64,000 bases of DNA. Source: Arthrobacter tumbae (GTDB lineage Bacteria > Actinomycetota > Actinomycetes > Actinomycetales > Micrococcaceae). The notes beneath the pieces were generated by a model. That model saw nothing but the letters and a program-made list of their open reading frames with translations, searched no databases and had not been told where the DNA came from. Position numbers and translations under genes: made by a program. The stretch is taken from assembly GCF_016907495.1 (NCBI RefSeq), contig NZ_JAFBCC010000001.1, forward strand, positions 992,001 to 1,056,000, written 5' to 3'. Below are positions 26,745 through 36,074 of the stretch, piece by piece; the first letter of the stretch is position 1; every line of letters begins with the position of its first letter.

Positions 26745-27761
26745 TCAGGACTGCTCATGTAGTGCGCGGATCAGCGCACGATTGCGGTCAGACAATGCCT
26801 GTCGGCTGACGCTCGCGTCCGGGGCAACAAGCTCGAACCCGTGGTAGGCGCCCGGGTATAGGTGAAGTTCGGTGGGCACTCCGCCCTGAAGCAGGCGCAA
26901 CGCGTACTCGACGTCTTCATCCCGGAAGAGGTCCAGCTCTCCCACCTGAATCATCGCGGGCGGCAGGCCGGCCAAATCTAAAGCCCGGGCCGGAGCGGCG
27001 TAGGGGCTTCCAGTGGCAGAACCGTCCGAGGAACCGAGCAGGCAGTCCCAGGCAAAAGCGTTCCGCTCCCGGCTCCAGGTGGGAATGCCGGAGAACTCCC
27101 GGCTGGACGGCGACGTCTGCGTGTCATCCAGCATCGGATACATCAGGTACTGGAACGCGAGCGCTGGACCGCCGCGGTCGCGCGCCGCCAGGGCAACTGA
27201 CGCTGCGATCCCGCCGCCGGCGCTGGATCCGCCGACAGCCAGCCGACGCGGATCAATGCGCAGTTCCGCCGCATGTGCGACGGCCCATTCGAGGCCGGCA
27301 TAGGAATCCTCAACTGGAACCGGGTGCGGATATTCAGGCGCAAGCCGGTAGTCGACGGCGATCACCACACAGCCGGTAGCTTCGGCGAGCGCGGTGCAGT
27401 ACGGCTGGTCAGCCGGCAGGCTCCCGCTGATCATTCCGCCACCATGGATCCAGTAAATGGCAGGGAACGGCCCCTCGCCGGGCGGCGTGTAACTCCACAG
27501 CGGGACGGGTCCGTCGTGCTTGCGCAGGATCACGGACGTGGCGGATTCATCGAAGGGTGGAACCAACTCCGCCGCGCGGGAACGGAATCGAACCAGCTCC
27601 TCGACGGTTGTGGGCGGGGGCAGGGCATTCGAGTACGCCAATCCCCCAACCAGCTCCGGATCCACCCGGGTATGAAAGGTCGAAGGGACTCCCCCGTCGA
27701 GAGGAACCAGCCCGTAAGGCTGGCCGGGTGAGTGACCGCGGGCGAGAGATGTATGCGTCAC
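26745..27761 (-). CDS. Alpha/beta hydrolase of the hormone-sensitive lipase (HSL) type
   Basis: A 338-residue cytoplasmic esterase with the HSL oxyanion motif IHGGGM, nucleophile elbow GGSSAGGG (Ser in GxSxG), a likely Asp in QVGELDLFRDED and His in YPGAYHGFEL. These enzymes cleave short acyl esters. Its GTG 27761 overlaps the nanE stop by four bases (GTGA), so it belongs to the nan operon. The context suggests it may remove O-acetyl groups from imported sialic acids; this is inference, since sialate O-acetylesterases of other bacteria are mostly from other families. Function elsewhere in glycan ester removal is equally possible. Confidence 0.87.
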   Translation of the reverse strand: MTHTSLARGHSPGQPYGLVPLDGGVPSTFHTRVDPELVGGLAYSNALPPPTTVEELVRFRSRAAELVPPFDESATSVILRKHDGPVPLWSYTPPGEGPFPAIYWIHGGGMISGSLPADQPYCTALAEATGCVVIAVDYRLAPEYPHPVPVEDSYAGLEWAVAHAAELRIDPRRLAVGGSSAGGGIAASVALAARDRGGPALAFQYLMYPMLDDTQTSPSSREFSGIPTWSRERNAFAWDCLLGSSDGSATGSPYAAPARALDLAGLPPAMIQVGELDLFRDEDVEYALRLLQGGVPTELHLYPGAYHGFELVAPDASVSRQALSDRNRALIRALHEQS

Positions 27762-28435
27762 GACGCTTCCACCGCTGAGACAAACCAGCCCGTGATACTG
27801 GCCGGATGCGTGATCGCAGTTCCGACGACGACGGCGAACGCCCCCGCCTGCATCGCCTGCCGCGCCTGGTCCGGCGTAGAAATGCGCCCCTCGGCAATCA
27901 CCGGCCGGCCAAGATTCGCCGCGGACAGCTGCTCGAGGAGTGCAAGGTCCGGACCGGCGGTCTTCTCGCGTTCGCCGGTGTACCCGGCGAGCGTGGTCCC
28001 GATGATGTCCGCACCCGCAGCAACCGCAGCCAAAGCATCATTGAGCGATCCGCAATCCGCCATAACCAGCGCATCTGATTCTTCGCGCAGCCCGTCAATC
28101 GTCTGCTTGAGCGTCAGCGCGTCAGGCCGGTGCCGGCGGGTACCGTCAAGGGCTACAACATGGGCGCCGGCCTTTGCACAGGCCAGAGCGTGCCGGAGCG
28201 TGGGAGTGATGAAGACGCCGTCGTGCCCGTCTTTCCACAGCCCGATAACGGGAACTTCCACCGCCTCTCGGGTCTGCTCAATGTCCGCGAGTCCCTGAAC
28301 CCGAACAGCAGCAGCACCACCGATCACAACGGACTGGGCCACCTGGGCCATGGTGTGGGGATCCCGCATCGGCTCGCCGGGATAGGCCTGACAGGACACA
28401 ATCAGGCGGCCCCGCAGGTTTTCAAGGTTGATCAC
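27758..28435 (-). CDS. nanE: N-acetylmannosamine-6-phosphate 2-epimerase
   Basis: A 225-residue TIM-barrel enzyme of the NanE family: LIVSCQAYPGEPMRDP at the N-terminus, GGAAAVRVQG, IGLWKDG (catalytic Lys region), VALDGTRRHRP, MADCGSLNDALAAVAAGADIIGTTLAGYTG and VIAEGRISTPDQA. It converts ManNAc-6-P to GlcNAc-6-P in the cytoplasm, the third step after lyase and kinase. GTG 28435 has AAGGTGG upstream and overlaps the nanK stop by four bases. The longer frame to 28585 lies inside nanK. The downstream nagA/nagB functions are not in the window. Confidence 0.93.
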   Translation of the reverse strand: MINLENLRGRLIVSCQAYPGEPMRDPHTMAQVAQSVVIGGAAAVRVQGLADIEQTREAVEVPVIGLWKDGHDGVFITPTLRHALACAKAGAHVVALDGTRRHRPDALTLKQTIDGLREESDALVMADCGSLNDALAAVAAGADIIGTTLAGYTGEREKTAGPDLALLEQLSAANLGRPVIAEGRISTPDQARQAMQAGAFAVVVGTAITHPASITGWFVSAVEAS

Positions 28436-29442
28436 GATGCCACCTTCACGGGGTCGCGGGTAAGGGCCAGCCGTGCAGCGCCAAGCACAGCGGCGTCGGT
28501 TGCCGGATTCGCCGGAACAATCCGCAGCTCCGCCAGCGCCGGCAGCAGCTCCGCGGATGCGGCGCGGGTCATGGCGTCCCACCACAGCGGTCCGGCGCCG
28601 GCCACGCCGCCGCTGACCACCACCACCTCCGGGTCAAGGATGTTCGCGAGTCCTCCAATGGCTTGTCCACAGGCAGCGGCTGCCCTGCTCACTACCAGAA
28701 GAGCCGTTTTGTCACCGGAAGAGGCCCTGGCAAAGACGGCGTGCGTGTCCGGAGCGGCGTCGGCCAGCGGTACCTCCCGGTTGTAGGAATGGAGGATCGC
28801 CGGACCCGAGGCAATCGCCTCGACATGCCCCGCACCGCCGCACGAGCAGGGCAGGGCGACAGCGCCGCCGGCGATGTCATTGGCACCAGCATCACCGTCG
28901 GAAGCAACCCCGGAAGCGAACTCATAGGCATACGGCGACGCGAAATGACCGACATGGCCGGCAGCAAACCGCGCACCCTGCTGCGGCACACCGTCGACGA
29001 CGAAGCTACCGCCCACACCGGTGCCGACAGCCACCAGCAACGCACTCGAGCTTCCCGCAGCGGCACCTGCCCACGATTCCCCCAACGCATGGGCGTGGAC
29101 ATCGTTGATCGCAGCACAGGCCAACCCGGTGCGCGTTTGGAGGCCTTCAGTCAACCGGGTTCCTACCCAACCGCTGATCGCATCGGTGGCAGAGACCACC
29201 ATCCCGCGCTCGCCGTCGATGACGCCCGCCGATCCAATGCCGATCGCCGCCGGGACGATCCCCTCAGCTTCCGCCCGCCGCACCAACCGCAGCACGAGGG
29301 TAGCGGTGGCATCGAGGATGGCCTCGGCCCCCTCCTTGGCGGCAGTCGGAATCCGGGCCGCGCACAGCACGCGGCCGTCTTCGCTGACGATGCCGGCCGC
29401 CGTCTTGGTGCCCCCCAGATCGATTCCGATGACGTACCGCAT
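28432..29442 (-). CDS. nanK: ROK-family N-acetylmannosamine kinase
   Basis: A 336-residue ROK sugar kinase without a DNA-binding domain. It has the ATP loop IGIDLGGTKTAAG, the sugar segment INDVHAHALGE with the catalytic Asp, and a zinc motif around GHVGHF ... PCSCGGAGHVEA. Two oddities: 32 residues separate the zinc His from the first Cys where about ten are usual, and the third zinc Cys is replaced by His. Placed between nanA and nanE it should phosphorylate ManNAc to ManNAc-6-P. ATG 29442 is 3 bp from the nanA stop; the 3' end overlaps nanE. Confidence 0.91.
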   Translation of the reverse strand: MRYVIGIDLGGTKTAAGIVSEDGRVLCAARIPTAAKEGAEAILDATATLVLRLVRRAEAEGIVPAAIGIGSAGVIDGERGMVVSATDAISGWVGTRLTEGLQTRTGLACAAINDVHAHALGESWAGAAAGSSSALLVAVGTGVGGSFVVDGVPQQGARFAAGHVGHFASPYAYEFASGVASDGDAGANDIAGGAVALPCSCGGAGHVEAIASGPAILHSYNREVPLADAAPDTHAVFARASSGDKTALLVVSRAAAACGQAIGGLANILDPEVVVVSGGVAGAGPLWWDAMTRAASAELLPALAELRIVPANPATDAAVLGAARLALTRDPVKVAS

Positions 29443-29445
29443 GGT

Positions 29446-30378
29446 CTAGAGCAGACCGTTCCGTTCGAGGATGACCCGAATGTTCGCGGTTTCGCTGTCA
29501 TTGAGCGCAACCATGGGTACCGACATGGCGTTGGAGTCAATGACGCCCATCAGCATGAGGGCAGTCTTGAAGGCGCCGAGTCCGCCTGCGCCGGGGGAAA
29601 CCCGTCCGGGAGTCGGCGTGTAGACGATGGAGAAGACATCAGCGAGACGGTCCTGCTCAGCGGCCGCAGTTGCGAAATCGCCGGACACACCCGCAGCGTA
29701 CAGGCGCGCGTAGCCTGCCGGATCCACATTGCCGAGACCCGGAACCACTCCCTGTGCGCCTCCCAGCAGGGCACCGTCCACCACTACTTCGTGACCGGTG
29801 AAGATGTCGAAGTCGGGGATGTCCCTGGCCGCGATGAGCAGCTGGCGGAAGGACACATCATCACCGGATGAGTCCTTCACACCCGCAATCACGCCGTCGC
29901 GGCCGAGGCGCACCAGCAGGTCCGTCGGCAGCTTGTAATGCGTGCGGACCGGGACGTCGTAGGCGAAAACCGGGACGTCCAGCGCGGCATGCACCGCCCG
30001 GAAGTGCGTTTCGGTCTCATTGGCGTCGGAGATCGCGTAGTACTGGGACGTCACGACCAGCGCATCGGCACCGAGCTCCACCATGCGGCGGCCCTCATCG
30101 ATGACCCGGTTGGTGGTCTGCTCGTTGGCTCCCACGATCAGCGGAACCTGGCCTGCGTTGACGCCACCGATAGTGCTGACGACGACGGCGCGCTCGCTGT
30201 CGGTCAGATAGGGCACCTCCGCGGAAGAGCCAAGGACGAACAGTCCGTTCACACCACCGTCGAGCAGGTGCTTGGTCAGCCGTTCGAGCGAAGCGACGTC
30301 AAGAGCGCCGTCAGCGGACCGGGGGGTGACCACGGGCGGGATGACGCCGTGGAAGCGGGAAGTAGGCGCGATTGCCAC
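29446..30378 (-). CDS. nanA: N-acetylneuraminate lyase (DHDPS/NAL family)
   Basis: A 310-residue TIM-barrel class I aldolase. Key parts are FVLGSSAEVPYLT (carboxylate-binding loop, GSSAE instead of the common GSTGE), VFAYDVPV with the catalytic Tyr, and IAGVKDSSGDD with the Schiff-base Lys. In this context it splits Neu5Ac into ManNAc and pyruvate. Sequence alone would also allow dihydrodipicolinate synthase or another family member; neighbours nanK, nanE and the sialidase make NanA by far the best call. ATG 30378 has a GGAG-type site. The gap to the upstream ATPase gene is 39 bp. Confidence 0.87.
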   Translation of the reverse strand: MAIAPTSRFHGVIPPVVTPRSADGALDVASLERLTKHLLDGGVNGLFVLGSSAEVPYLTDSERAVVVSTIGGVNAGQVPLIVGANEQTTNRVIDEGRRMVELGADALVVTSQYYAISDANETETHFRAVHAALDVPVFAYDVPVRTHYKLPTDLLVRLGRDGVIAGVKDSSGDDVSFRQLLIAARDIPDFDIFTGHEVVVDGALLGGAQGVVPGLGNVDPAGYARLYAAGVSGDFATAAAEQDRLADVFSIVYTPTPGRVSPGAGGLGAFKTALMLMGVIDSNAMSVPMVALNDSETANIRVILERNGLL

Positions 30379-30417
30379 GATATTTCTCCAGAGGTAGGTG
30401 TGCTGTGAGCTGGGTGC

Positions 30418-31224
30418 TCAGATATGAAGCAGGCTGGGCGCTGCGCCCAGGAGTTTCTTGGTGTAGTCATTGGCGGGATGGTCAAAGATCTGCGTTGCGG
30501 TGCCCTCTTCGACGATCTTGCCGAAGTACATGACGCAGATCCGGTCAGAGACGTAGCGGACGGTCTGGATGTCATGCGAGATGAACACCATGCCGAGATT
30601 CAGTTCGCGCTTCAGGTCGGAGAGCAGGTTGAGGACCTGGGCGCGGACGGAGACGTCGAGGGCTGAGGTGGGCTCGTCCGCCACGATCACCGAGGGTTCC
30701 AGTGCGAGCGCCCGGGCGATTGCCACACGCTGCCGCTGGCCGCCGGAGACCTGGCTGGGAATTACCTCCGCAGCTGACTGCGGAAGGCCCACCACACTGA
30801 GCAGCTCCCGCACCTTGGCAAGCCGGCTCTGCTCGTTGCCGATGCCGTGGATCTGCAGCGGATCGAGCAGGATGTCCTGAATGGTCATGCGCGAGTTCAG
30901 GGCTGTGGACGGATCCTGGAAGACCACAGAGACGTCGCGGCCGAACTGCTTCCGGGCAGAATCCTTGCGGCTCCTGACCGGTTTTCCGTGGAAGAGCATC
31001 TGCCCCGCGGTGGGTTCCTGCAGTCCGACCAGCACCGACGCGAGCGTGGACTTTCCGCACCCCGATTCACCGACGATGCCCACGGTTTCGCCACGGCGCA
31101 CCGTGAAATTGACTCCGTCCACCGCCTTGACGATGTTGGGGCGGAAAAGACTGCCGGTCCTCGAGCGGTGGTAGACCTTGACGTCCTTCAGTTCCAGGAC
31201 CGGCACCGCGTTATTGCTGTTCAT
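30418..31224 (-). CDS. Sialic acid (Opp/Dpp-like) ABC transporter ATPase, SatD-like
   Basis: A 268-residue ABC ATPase of the oligopeptide OppF type: Walker A GESGCGKST, Q-loop VVFQDP, signature SGGQRQRVAIARAL, Walker B VIVADEPTSALD, H-loop ISHD, and a C-terminal Opp-family tail. It energises import together with the ATPase half of the fused neighbour. ATG 31224 overlaps that gene's stop by four bases. The assignment to sialic acid rests on the nan genes in the same operon; the general family binds peptides. Confidence 0.9.
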   Translation of the reverse strand: MNSNNAVPVLELKDVKVYHRSRTGSLFRPNIVKAVDGVNFTVRRGETVGIVGESGCGKSTLASVLVGLQEPTAGQMLFHGKPVRSRKDSARKQFGRDVSVVFQDPSTALNSRMTIQDILLDPLQIHGIGNEQSRLAKVRELLSVVGLPQSAAEVIPSQVSGGQRQRVAIARALALEPSVIVADEPTSALDVSVRAQVLNLLSDLKRELNLGMVFISHDIQTVRYVSDRICVMYFGKIVEEGTATQIFDHPANDYTKKLLGAAPSLLHI

Positions 31225-33410
31225 CGTGCACCTTCCGGGGAGGTGGTGGCGGAGGCTTTCACCAGGCCGTCGTCGTCGTCCGTGTTCTTTTGATCGCCCA
31301 GCGGCGCGTCAGAGGTGAGGTGGCTGGCCCAGTAGTGCTCGCCGTTGCCCACGCGGGTGAACTCGAGCACCTGGTTGGGATCGGCGTCCGGACGCAGGGA
31401 GCGTTCGGCGAACCGGTCGCCTGTGGCGAACTCGCGGGGTGAGGGGACGGTGCCCTGGATCTGGTGCAGCCGATCGGCATCAGCCTCGATGGAGAGCACC
31501 GCGCCCAGCAGGCCCCGAGTGTATTCGTGATGCGGGTTGCGCAGGAGCTCCGTTGTTTCGGCTGATTCCACCACCTGACCGGCGTACATGACCGTGATGC
31601 GGTGTGCCAGGGAGGCGACCAGTGCGAGGTCGTGGCTGACGAAGACCATCGCGAAGCCAAGCTGCTCACGGAGTTCGTTGAGGAGGTCCACCACCTGTTT
31701 CTGCACAGTCACGTCCAGGGCCGTGGTGGGCTCATCCGCGACGACGATCTTGGGCGACCGGGACAGTGCCATGGCAATCAGGACCCGCTGGCGCTGGCCG
31801 CCCGAGAGTTCATGCGGGTAGCTCTTCAACGTGCGGTCCGGATCCAGTTTCACCAGTTCCAGCAGCTCCCGCGGCGTCTTGCGCCCGTTGCGTTTGGTCA
31901 GCTGGCTGAGCTGGTCCTTGATCAGCATGGACGGGTTCAGCGAGCTGAGTGCGTCCTGGTAGACCATGGCGATCTGCTCGCCGCGCAGTCCCCGGTACAG
32001 GCCCGTCCGTTCCTTCGGGTTGTTGGTGAGCAGTTCCTTGCCGTTGAACGTGATGGAACCGCTCAACTCCGCCGACGGCGGCAACAGGCCCATGATGGCC
32101 AGCGAGGTGATCGACTTGCCGCACCCTGATTCACCGACGAGGCCCATGGTCTCACCCTCGCGGACGGTGAAGTTCACGCGGTCCACAATCGCGGTGTCCC
32201 CGTACCGGCCGGGGAAGCGGATGGACAGGTCCTTCACTTCAAGGATCACGGAAGCATCAGAGGCCACCTGCGGGAGGCGGTCCGTGCGGCTGCTTTCCAC
32301 ACGGGACAGCAGCTTGAGTTCCTCCGCGAGCGCCTCGAGTGATCCGGGTGTATGGATGCCGGCACCGAGTGTGGCTGCCTTTTCAAGGGAAGTGCCGCCG
32401 TCGTCGTGCAGTTCACCGTCCTCCCCCAGCTCCACTTCTTCACCGTCCAGGACGGAAGGCTGAACCGGCGTGGCCGGCGCGGTCTCGGCGATCTGCCCGC
32501 TCTTCAGCGGCGCTTCCTTCACGGGCGCTGCCTTGCGCAGCTTGGGGTTGACCATGGCGTCGGTCAGCCCCTCAGCGAGAATGTTCAGCGCCAGCACCGT
32601 CAGCAGGATGGTGATGCCGCCGAAGGTGGTGGGCCACCAGGCTCCGCTGAAGACCACGTTGCGTCCGTCGGACATGACATTGCCCCAGGAGGCCGCCGGC
32701 TGCTGGACACCGGCGCCGAGGAAGGACAGCGACGCCTCGAGGATGATCGCGTCCGCGACCATCACCGTAGCGAAAACCAGGACCGGCGCAGCTGTGTTGC
32801 GCACGATGTGCTTGATGAGGATGTAGAAGCGGCCTGCTCCCAGGACCCGCTCGGCACGGACGTAGTCCTCGCCGTACTGGGCCAGCACGTTGGCACGAAC
32901 GACACGCGCCAGCTGCGGGGTGTAGACGATCGCGATGGCCACGATGATCACCGGCACCGTTGAGCCGAAGATGTTGTTCGAGTGATCCTTCAGCGCAAAC
33001 AGCAGTGCTGCGGCCAGCGCGATGCCGGGGAACGCCATGAGGATGTCCATGACGCGCATGATGCCTTCGTTGGCCCACTTGCGGGACGTGGCGGCCAGTG
33101 CGCCCAGCAGGGCGCCCAGAATGATCGCGAGCAGCACGGCTCCGAGACCGATGGCGATGGAAACCCGTGCACCGTAGAGGATGCGGGACAGTACGTCGTA
33201 ACTCGATCCGTCCGTGCCGAAGAGATGCGGCCCTCCCGGCGGCAAAACGGGTGCAATCGACTCGTTCTCCCCGTACGGCGCCATCATGGGGCCGATGATG
33301 GCCACGAGGATGATGAAGGTGAGGAAGCCGAGGGCGATCTTCGAGCTGAGAGGCAGCGCCTGGAAGCGGGCCCCGGAGGTGCTCAGGCGGGTAGCCAGTC
33401 CGTTTCGCAT
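31221..33410 (-). CDS. Fused permease-ATPase of the sialic acid ABC transporter, SatC-like
   Basis: A 729-residue fusion. Residues 1-290 are an OppC-type permease with about six spans. Residues 295-387 form an acidic linker. Residues 388-660 are an OppD-type ATPase with Walker A GESGCGKS (426-433), SGGQRQRVLIAMAL, VVADEPTTALD and VSHD. After it follow the Opp C-terminal region and a 35-residue acidic tail. Such permease-ATPase fusions are known from sialic acid transporters of this class (SatABCD of Haemophilus ducreyi, SiaEFGI of Corynebacterium glutamicum), which supports the assignment. No frameshift or stop is present at the junction, so the fusion is genuine in this sequence. Confidence 0.9.
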   Translation of the reverse strand: MRNGLATRLSTSGARFQALPLSSKIALGFLTFIILVAIIGPMMAPYGENESIAPVLPPGGPHLFGTDGSSYDVLSRILYGARVSIAIGLGAVLLAIILGALLGALAATSRKWANEGIMRVMDILMAFPGIALAAALLFALKDHSNNIFGSTVPVIIVAIAIVYTPQLARVVRANVLAQYGEDYVRAERVLGAGRFYILIKHIVRNTAAPVLVFATVMVADAIILEASLSFLGAGVQQPAASWGNVMSDGRNVVFSGAWWPTTFGGITILLTVLALNILAEGLTDAMVNPKLRKAAPVKEAPLKSGQIAETAPATPVQPSVLDGEEVELGEDGELHDDGGTSLEKAATLGAGIHTPGSLEALAEELKLLSRVESSRTDRLPQVASDASVILEVKDLSIRFPGRYGDTAIVDRVNFTVREGETMGLVGESGCGKSITSLAIMGLLPPSAELSGSITFNGKELLTNNPKERTGLYRGLRGEQIAMVYQDALSSLNPSMLIKDQLSQLTKRNGRKTPRELLELVKLDPDRTLKSYPHELSGGQRQRVLIAMALSRSPKIVVADEPTTALDVTVQKQVVDLLNELREQLGFAMVFVSHDLALVASLAHRITVMYAGQVVESAETTELLRNPHHEYTRGLLGAVLSIEADADRLHQIQGTVPSPREFATGDRFAERSLRPDADPNQVLEFTRVGNGEHYWASHLTSDAPLGDQKNTDDDDGLVKASATTSPEGAR

Positions 33411-33412
33411 GG

Positions 33413-34372
33413 TTATACCGTCCGGATTCGCGGGTTGATGAGCAGGTACAGGACGTCAACCAGGATGTTGACGATCACGAAGACGACGGCGATGGTCAGC
33501 ACCGCGCCCTGCACCAGATTGGTGTCGGAGGTGGTCAGGCCGGTCACGATCAGATCGCCCATCCCGTTGAGGCTGAAGATCTTTTCGATCACGACGGCGC
33601 CGCCCAGCAGGTAGCCCACGCGGAGACCCAGCACGGTCACCGGGGTGACCAGCGCGTTGCGCAGGACATTCCGCGCTATGACGGTGCGGTAGGGCACGCC
33701 GTTGCCGATCGCTGTACGCACGTAGTCCCGGTCCAGTTCCTCCACCATGGAGGTGCGGACCACACGGATCAGTGATGCGGAGACGGGGATGCCGAGGGCA
33801 AGCGCCGGCAGGGCCATGGCGTAGAGCCAGCCGACGAAGCCGTACTGGTCAGCCCACGCAAGCCCGCCGGTGGGGAAGATTGATCCTTCCGGCAGGGCGA
33901 ACCACTGGATCAGCAGGATCGCTAGCCAGAAAGACGGCGTTGCTATCGCCGCGATGGAGAAGATGCGAATGACCTGATCCGGCCACTTGTCCCGGTAGAG
34001 GGCTCCGAGGACACCGAGGACAAGCGAGAGAACGACGGCGAGAAGCACTCCCAGCAGCGTCAACTGGAGGGTGACGGGGAAGGCGGCCGCGATCTTGGTG
34101 GCCACCGATTCCTCAGGAGGGTTGGTGACGCCGAAGTCAAGCCGCAGGATGCCGGCCAGGTAGCGGAAGAACTGGACGATGAGGGGGTCGTTGAGTCCGC
34201 GTTCTTCCCTCCAGGCGAACTTCATTTCCTCGGTCGCTTCAGGTCCGAGGACGGCAGTGGCGCGGTCCGCAGGAATCACTGACAGGACGACAAACACCAT
34301 GATGGTAACGCCGAGCAGCATGAACGGGAGGGCTGCCAGCCTTCGCCCCAGGAGGCGGATTAACGTGGTCAC
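33413..34372 (-). CDS. Sialic acid ABC transporter permease, OppB/DppB-like (SatB-like)
   Basis: A 319-residue permease with an OppB layout: first span at RLAALPFMLLGVTIMVFVVLSV, an extracytoplasmic domain (about 30-100), then five spans and the EAA-like loop in DYVRTAIGNGVPYRTVIARNVLRNALVTPV. GTG 34372 was chosen because GGAG lies about eight bases upstream and the translation opens directly before the first span; the frame extends to 34426 without a ribosome site. Two bases separate it from the fused permease-ATPase. Confidence 0.9.
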   Translation of the reverse strand: MTTLIRLLGRRLAALPFMLLGVTIMVFVVLSVIPADRATAVLGPEATEEMKFAWREERGLNDPLIVQFFRYLAGILRLDFGVTNPPEESVATKIAAAFPVTLQLTLLGVLLAVVLSLVLGVLGALYRDKWPDQVIRIFSIAAIATPSFWLAILLIQWFALPEGSIFPTGGLAWADQYGFVGWLYAMALPALALGIPVSASLIRVVRTSMVEELDRDYVRTAIGNGVPYRTVIARNVLRNALVTPVTVLGLRVGYLLGGAVVIEKIFSLNGMGDLIVTGLTTSDTNLVQGAVLTIAVVFVIVNILVDVLYLLINPRIRTV

Positions 34373-34438
34373 TTCGATTACTCCAAACCTGTCGCGGGCC
34401 CGGTGGGACTGCCGGAGCAGTCCCACCGGTTACGCGGA

Positions 34439-36049
34439 TTACTTTCGGCCGACTCCGATGAAGGAGACGCCGGTGGTCGGAAGCGGCTTGAAATCGACCA
34501 GCGCTTCGCTGTCCCAGGCGGTGGGCAGCTGACGGTGGAAGATCGGGTAGAGGGGTGCTTCCTCGGCGACGATGTTGATGATGTCGGCGTGGAGGGGCTT
34601 TGCCTCTTCCGGCTTGAGCTGAACCGCCTGGTCAAGCTTCTTCTGGACTTCAGCGTACCCAGCGGTTTCATGCCAGGCCGCGCGGTTCTTCATCCAGGCG
34701 TCACCGCGGTAGAACCAGCTCAGGAGGATGTCGCCGTCGTTCCCGAATACCGACGGGTCGCCCGGTGCGCAGAGCACATCGAAGTTGCCGCCGTTCACCT
34801 TGTCGGGTGCGTACACGGCCGCGGACTGCAGGATCTCCAGGGTGGTGTTCACGCCGATGGCGTCCCAGTTTTCCTTGATCAGCGGAACAACCTTGGTGAC
34901 CCAGCCGGTATCGGTGGAGGTCAGGGTGACGGTCAGGTTCTCCGCGCCGGCTTCCTGCAGCAGCGACTTCGCCTTGTCTGCGTCGAAGCCGTAGACGGTG
35001 GACGCCTTGCTGTAGGACGGGTGGCCTTCCTGGAAGTAGGAGGTTGCGGGAACCGCATTTCCCAGCAGGGCCTTGGTGATGATGTCCTCGGTGTTCATCG
35101 CATAGTGCAGTGCCTGGCGGACACGCTTGTCAGCGAACTTTTCCGAAGCGGTGTTGAACATCAGGAAGAGCAGGCCGAAGGACTGCACGGACTCCACCTC
35201 GACCTTGCTCTTGAGCTGGTCGACGTCGAGGTAGGGAACATCCTCGATAGCCTGGGTCCGGGACGGAACGGCAGCGACGCGGGCGGCTGGGTCAGCAATG
35301 AGCAGCCAGGTCATGTCCTCGACGCGGGCCTCGTACTTGCCGTTGTAGTCCGCGAACTTCTTGAAGACGATCCGGTCTTCCTTGACGGCGGAGACCAGGC
35401 TGAACGGACCGGTGCCGATGGGAGCGAGGTCGAAGCCTTCCGGATCTGCCTCGACGGCAGCCTTCGGCACGACCTTGACGACCGAGATACGAGGGCCGAA
35501 GCCGGGGAACGCATACTTCAGCTTGAACTCGACGGTCTTCTCATCCATAGCGGTCACCGTGTCGATGAACGGGATGAAGCCCGCGAACAGCGATGCGTTC
35601 TCCGGGTCAAGCACGCGTTCGAAGGAGAAGACGACGTCGTCAGCGGTGACGGTTTCGCCGTTGTGGAACATGGCGCCGTCGCGCAAGGTGACCCGGTAGG
35701 TGGTGTCATCAACCATCTCGGGGTCCGCTGCGGCAAGCGCGAGGTAGGGCTCCCGGGTAGCCGGGTGAAGTTCCACGAGGCCCTCAAAGATGTGCAGGTT
35801 GGCCGCGAGCGGCGTTGCACCTGTGGCCAGCATGGGATCAAACCCAGTGGACAGCTGGTAGGAGATACCGGCTTCGATGGACCCTGCTGCCGCTTCGCCT
35901 TCTTCTGCCGGAGCCGGGCTGCCGCCGGGGCTGCAGGCTGAGATCGAACCGGCAAACGCCGCCGCTGCACCCATGACGCCGGCCAACTTCAGGAAATTGC
36001 GGCGGCTGGAATCTTTCAGCAGACCCGGGGTTTCAAAAGTGTTGCTCAT
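34439..36049 (-). CDS. Sialic acid ABC transporter substrate-binding lipoprotein (SBP family 5), SatA-like
   Basis: A 536-residue family 5 solute-binding protein. The N-terminus has a twin-arginine motif (SRRNFLKLAG) and a lipobox SISAC, so it is probably a Tat-exported lipoprotein. The mature part shows the family 5 signature (DGAMFHNGETVTADDVVFSFERVLD). It captures the solute for the permeases encoded behind it; in this context Neu5Ac. It opens the operon divergently from the GntR-type regulator, with operator-like repeats in the 239 bp between. Confidence 0.9.
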   Translation of the reverse strand: MSNTFETPGLLKDSSRRNFLKLAGVMGAAAAFAGSISACSPGGSPAPAEEGEAAAGSIEAGISYQLSTGFDPMLATGATPLAANLHIFEGLVELHPATREPYLALAAADPEMVDDTTYRVTLRDGAMFHNGETVTADDVVFSFERVLDPENASLFAGFIPFIDTVTAMDEKTVEFKLKYAFPGFGPRISVVKVVPKAAVEADPEGFDLAPIGTGPFSLVSAVKEDRIVFKKFADYNGKYEARVEDMTWLLIADPAARVAAVPSRTQAIEDVPYLDVDQLKSKVEVESVQSFGLLFLMFNTASEKFADKRVRQALHYAMNTEDIITKALLGNAVPATSYFQEGHPSYSKASTVYGFDADKAKSLLQEAGAENLTVTLTSTDTGWVTKVVPLIKENWDAIGVNTTLEILQSAAVYAPDKVNGGNFDVLCAPGDPSVFGNDGDILLSWFYRGDAWMKNRAAWHETAGYAEVQKKLDQAVQLKPEEAKPLHADIINIVAEEAPLYPIFHRQLPTAWDSEALVDFKPLPTTGVSFIGVGRK

Positions 36050-36074
36050 CTATGTGCCTCACCATTTCAAGATT

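Noticed and set aside
29446..30378. Dihydrodipicolinate synthase (lysine biosynthesis)
   Set aside because: Family motifs would allow it, but the gene sits between nanK and a sialic acid transporter in one operon.
34403..35941. 512-codon open frame on the plus strand
   Set aside because: It is antisense to the family 5 binding protein, which has Tat signal, lipobox and family signature.
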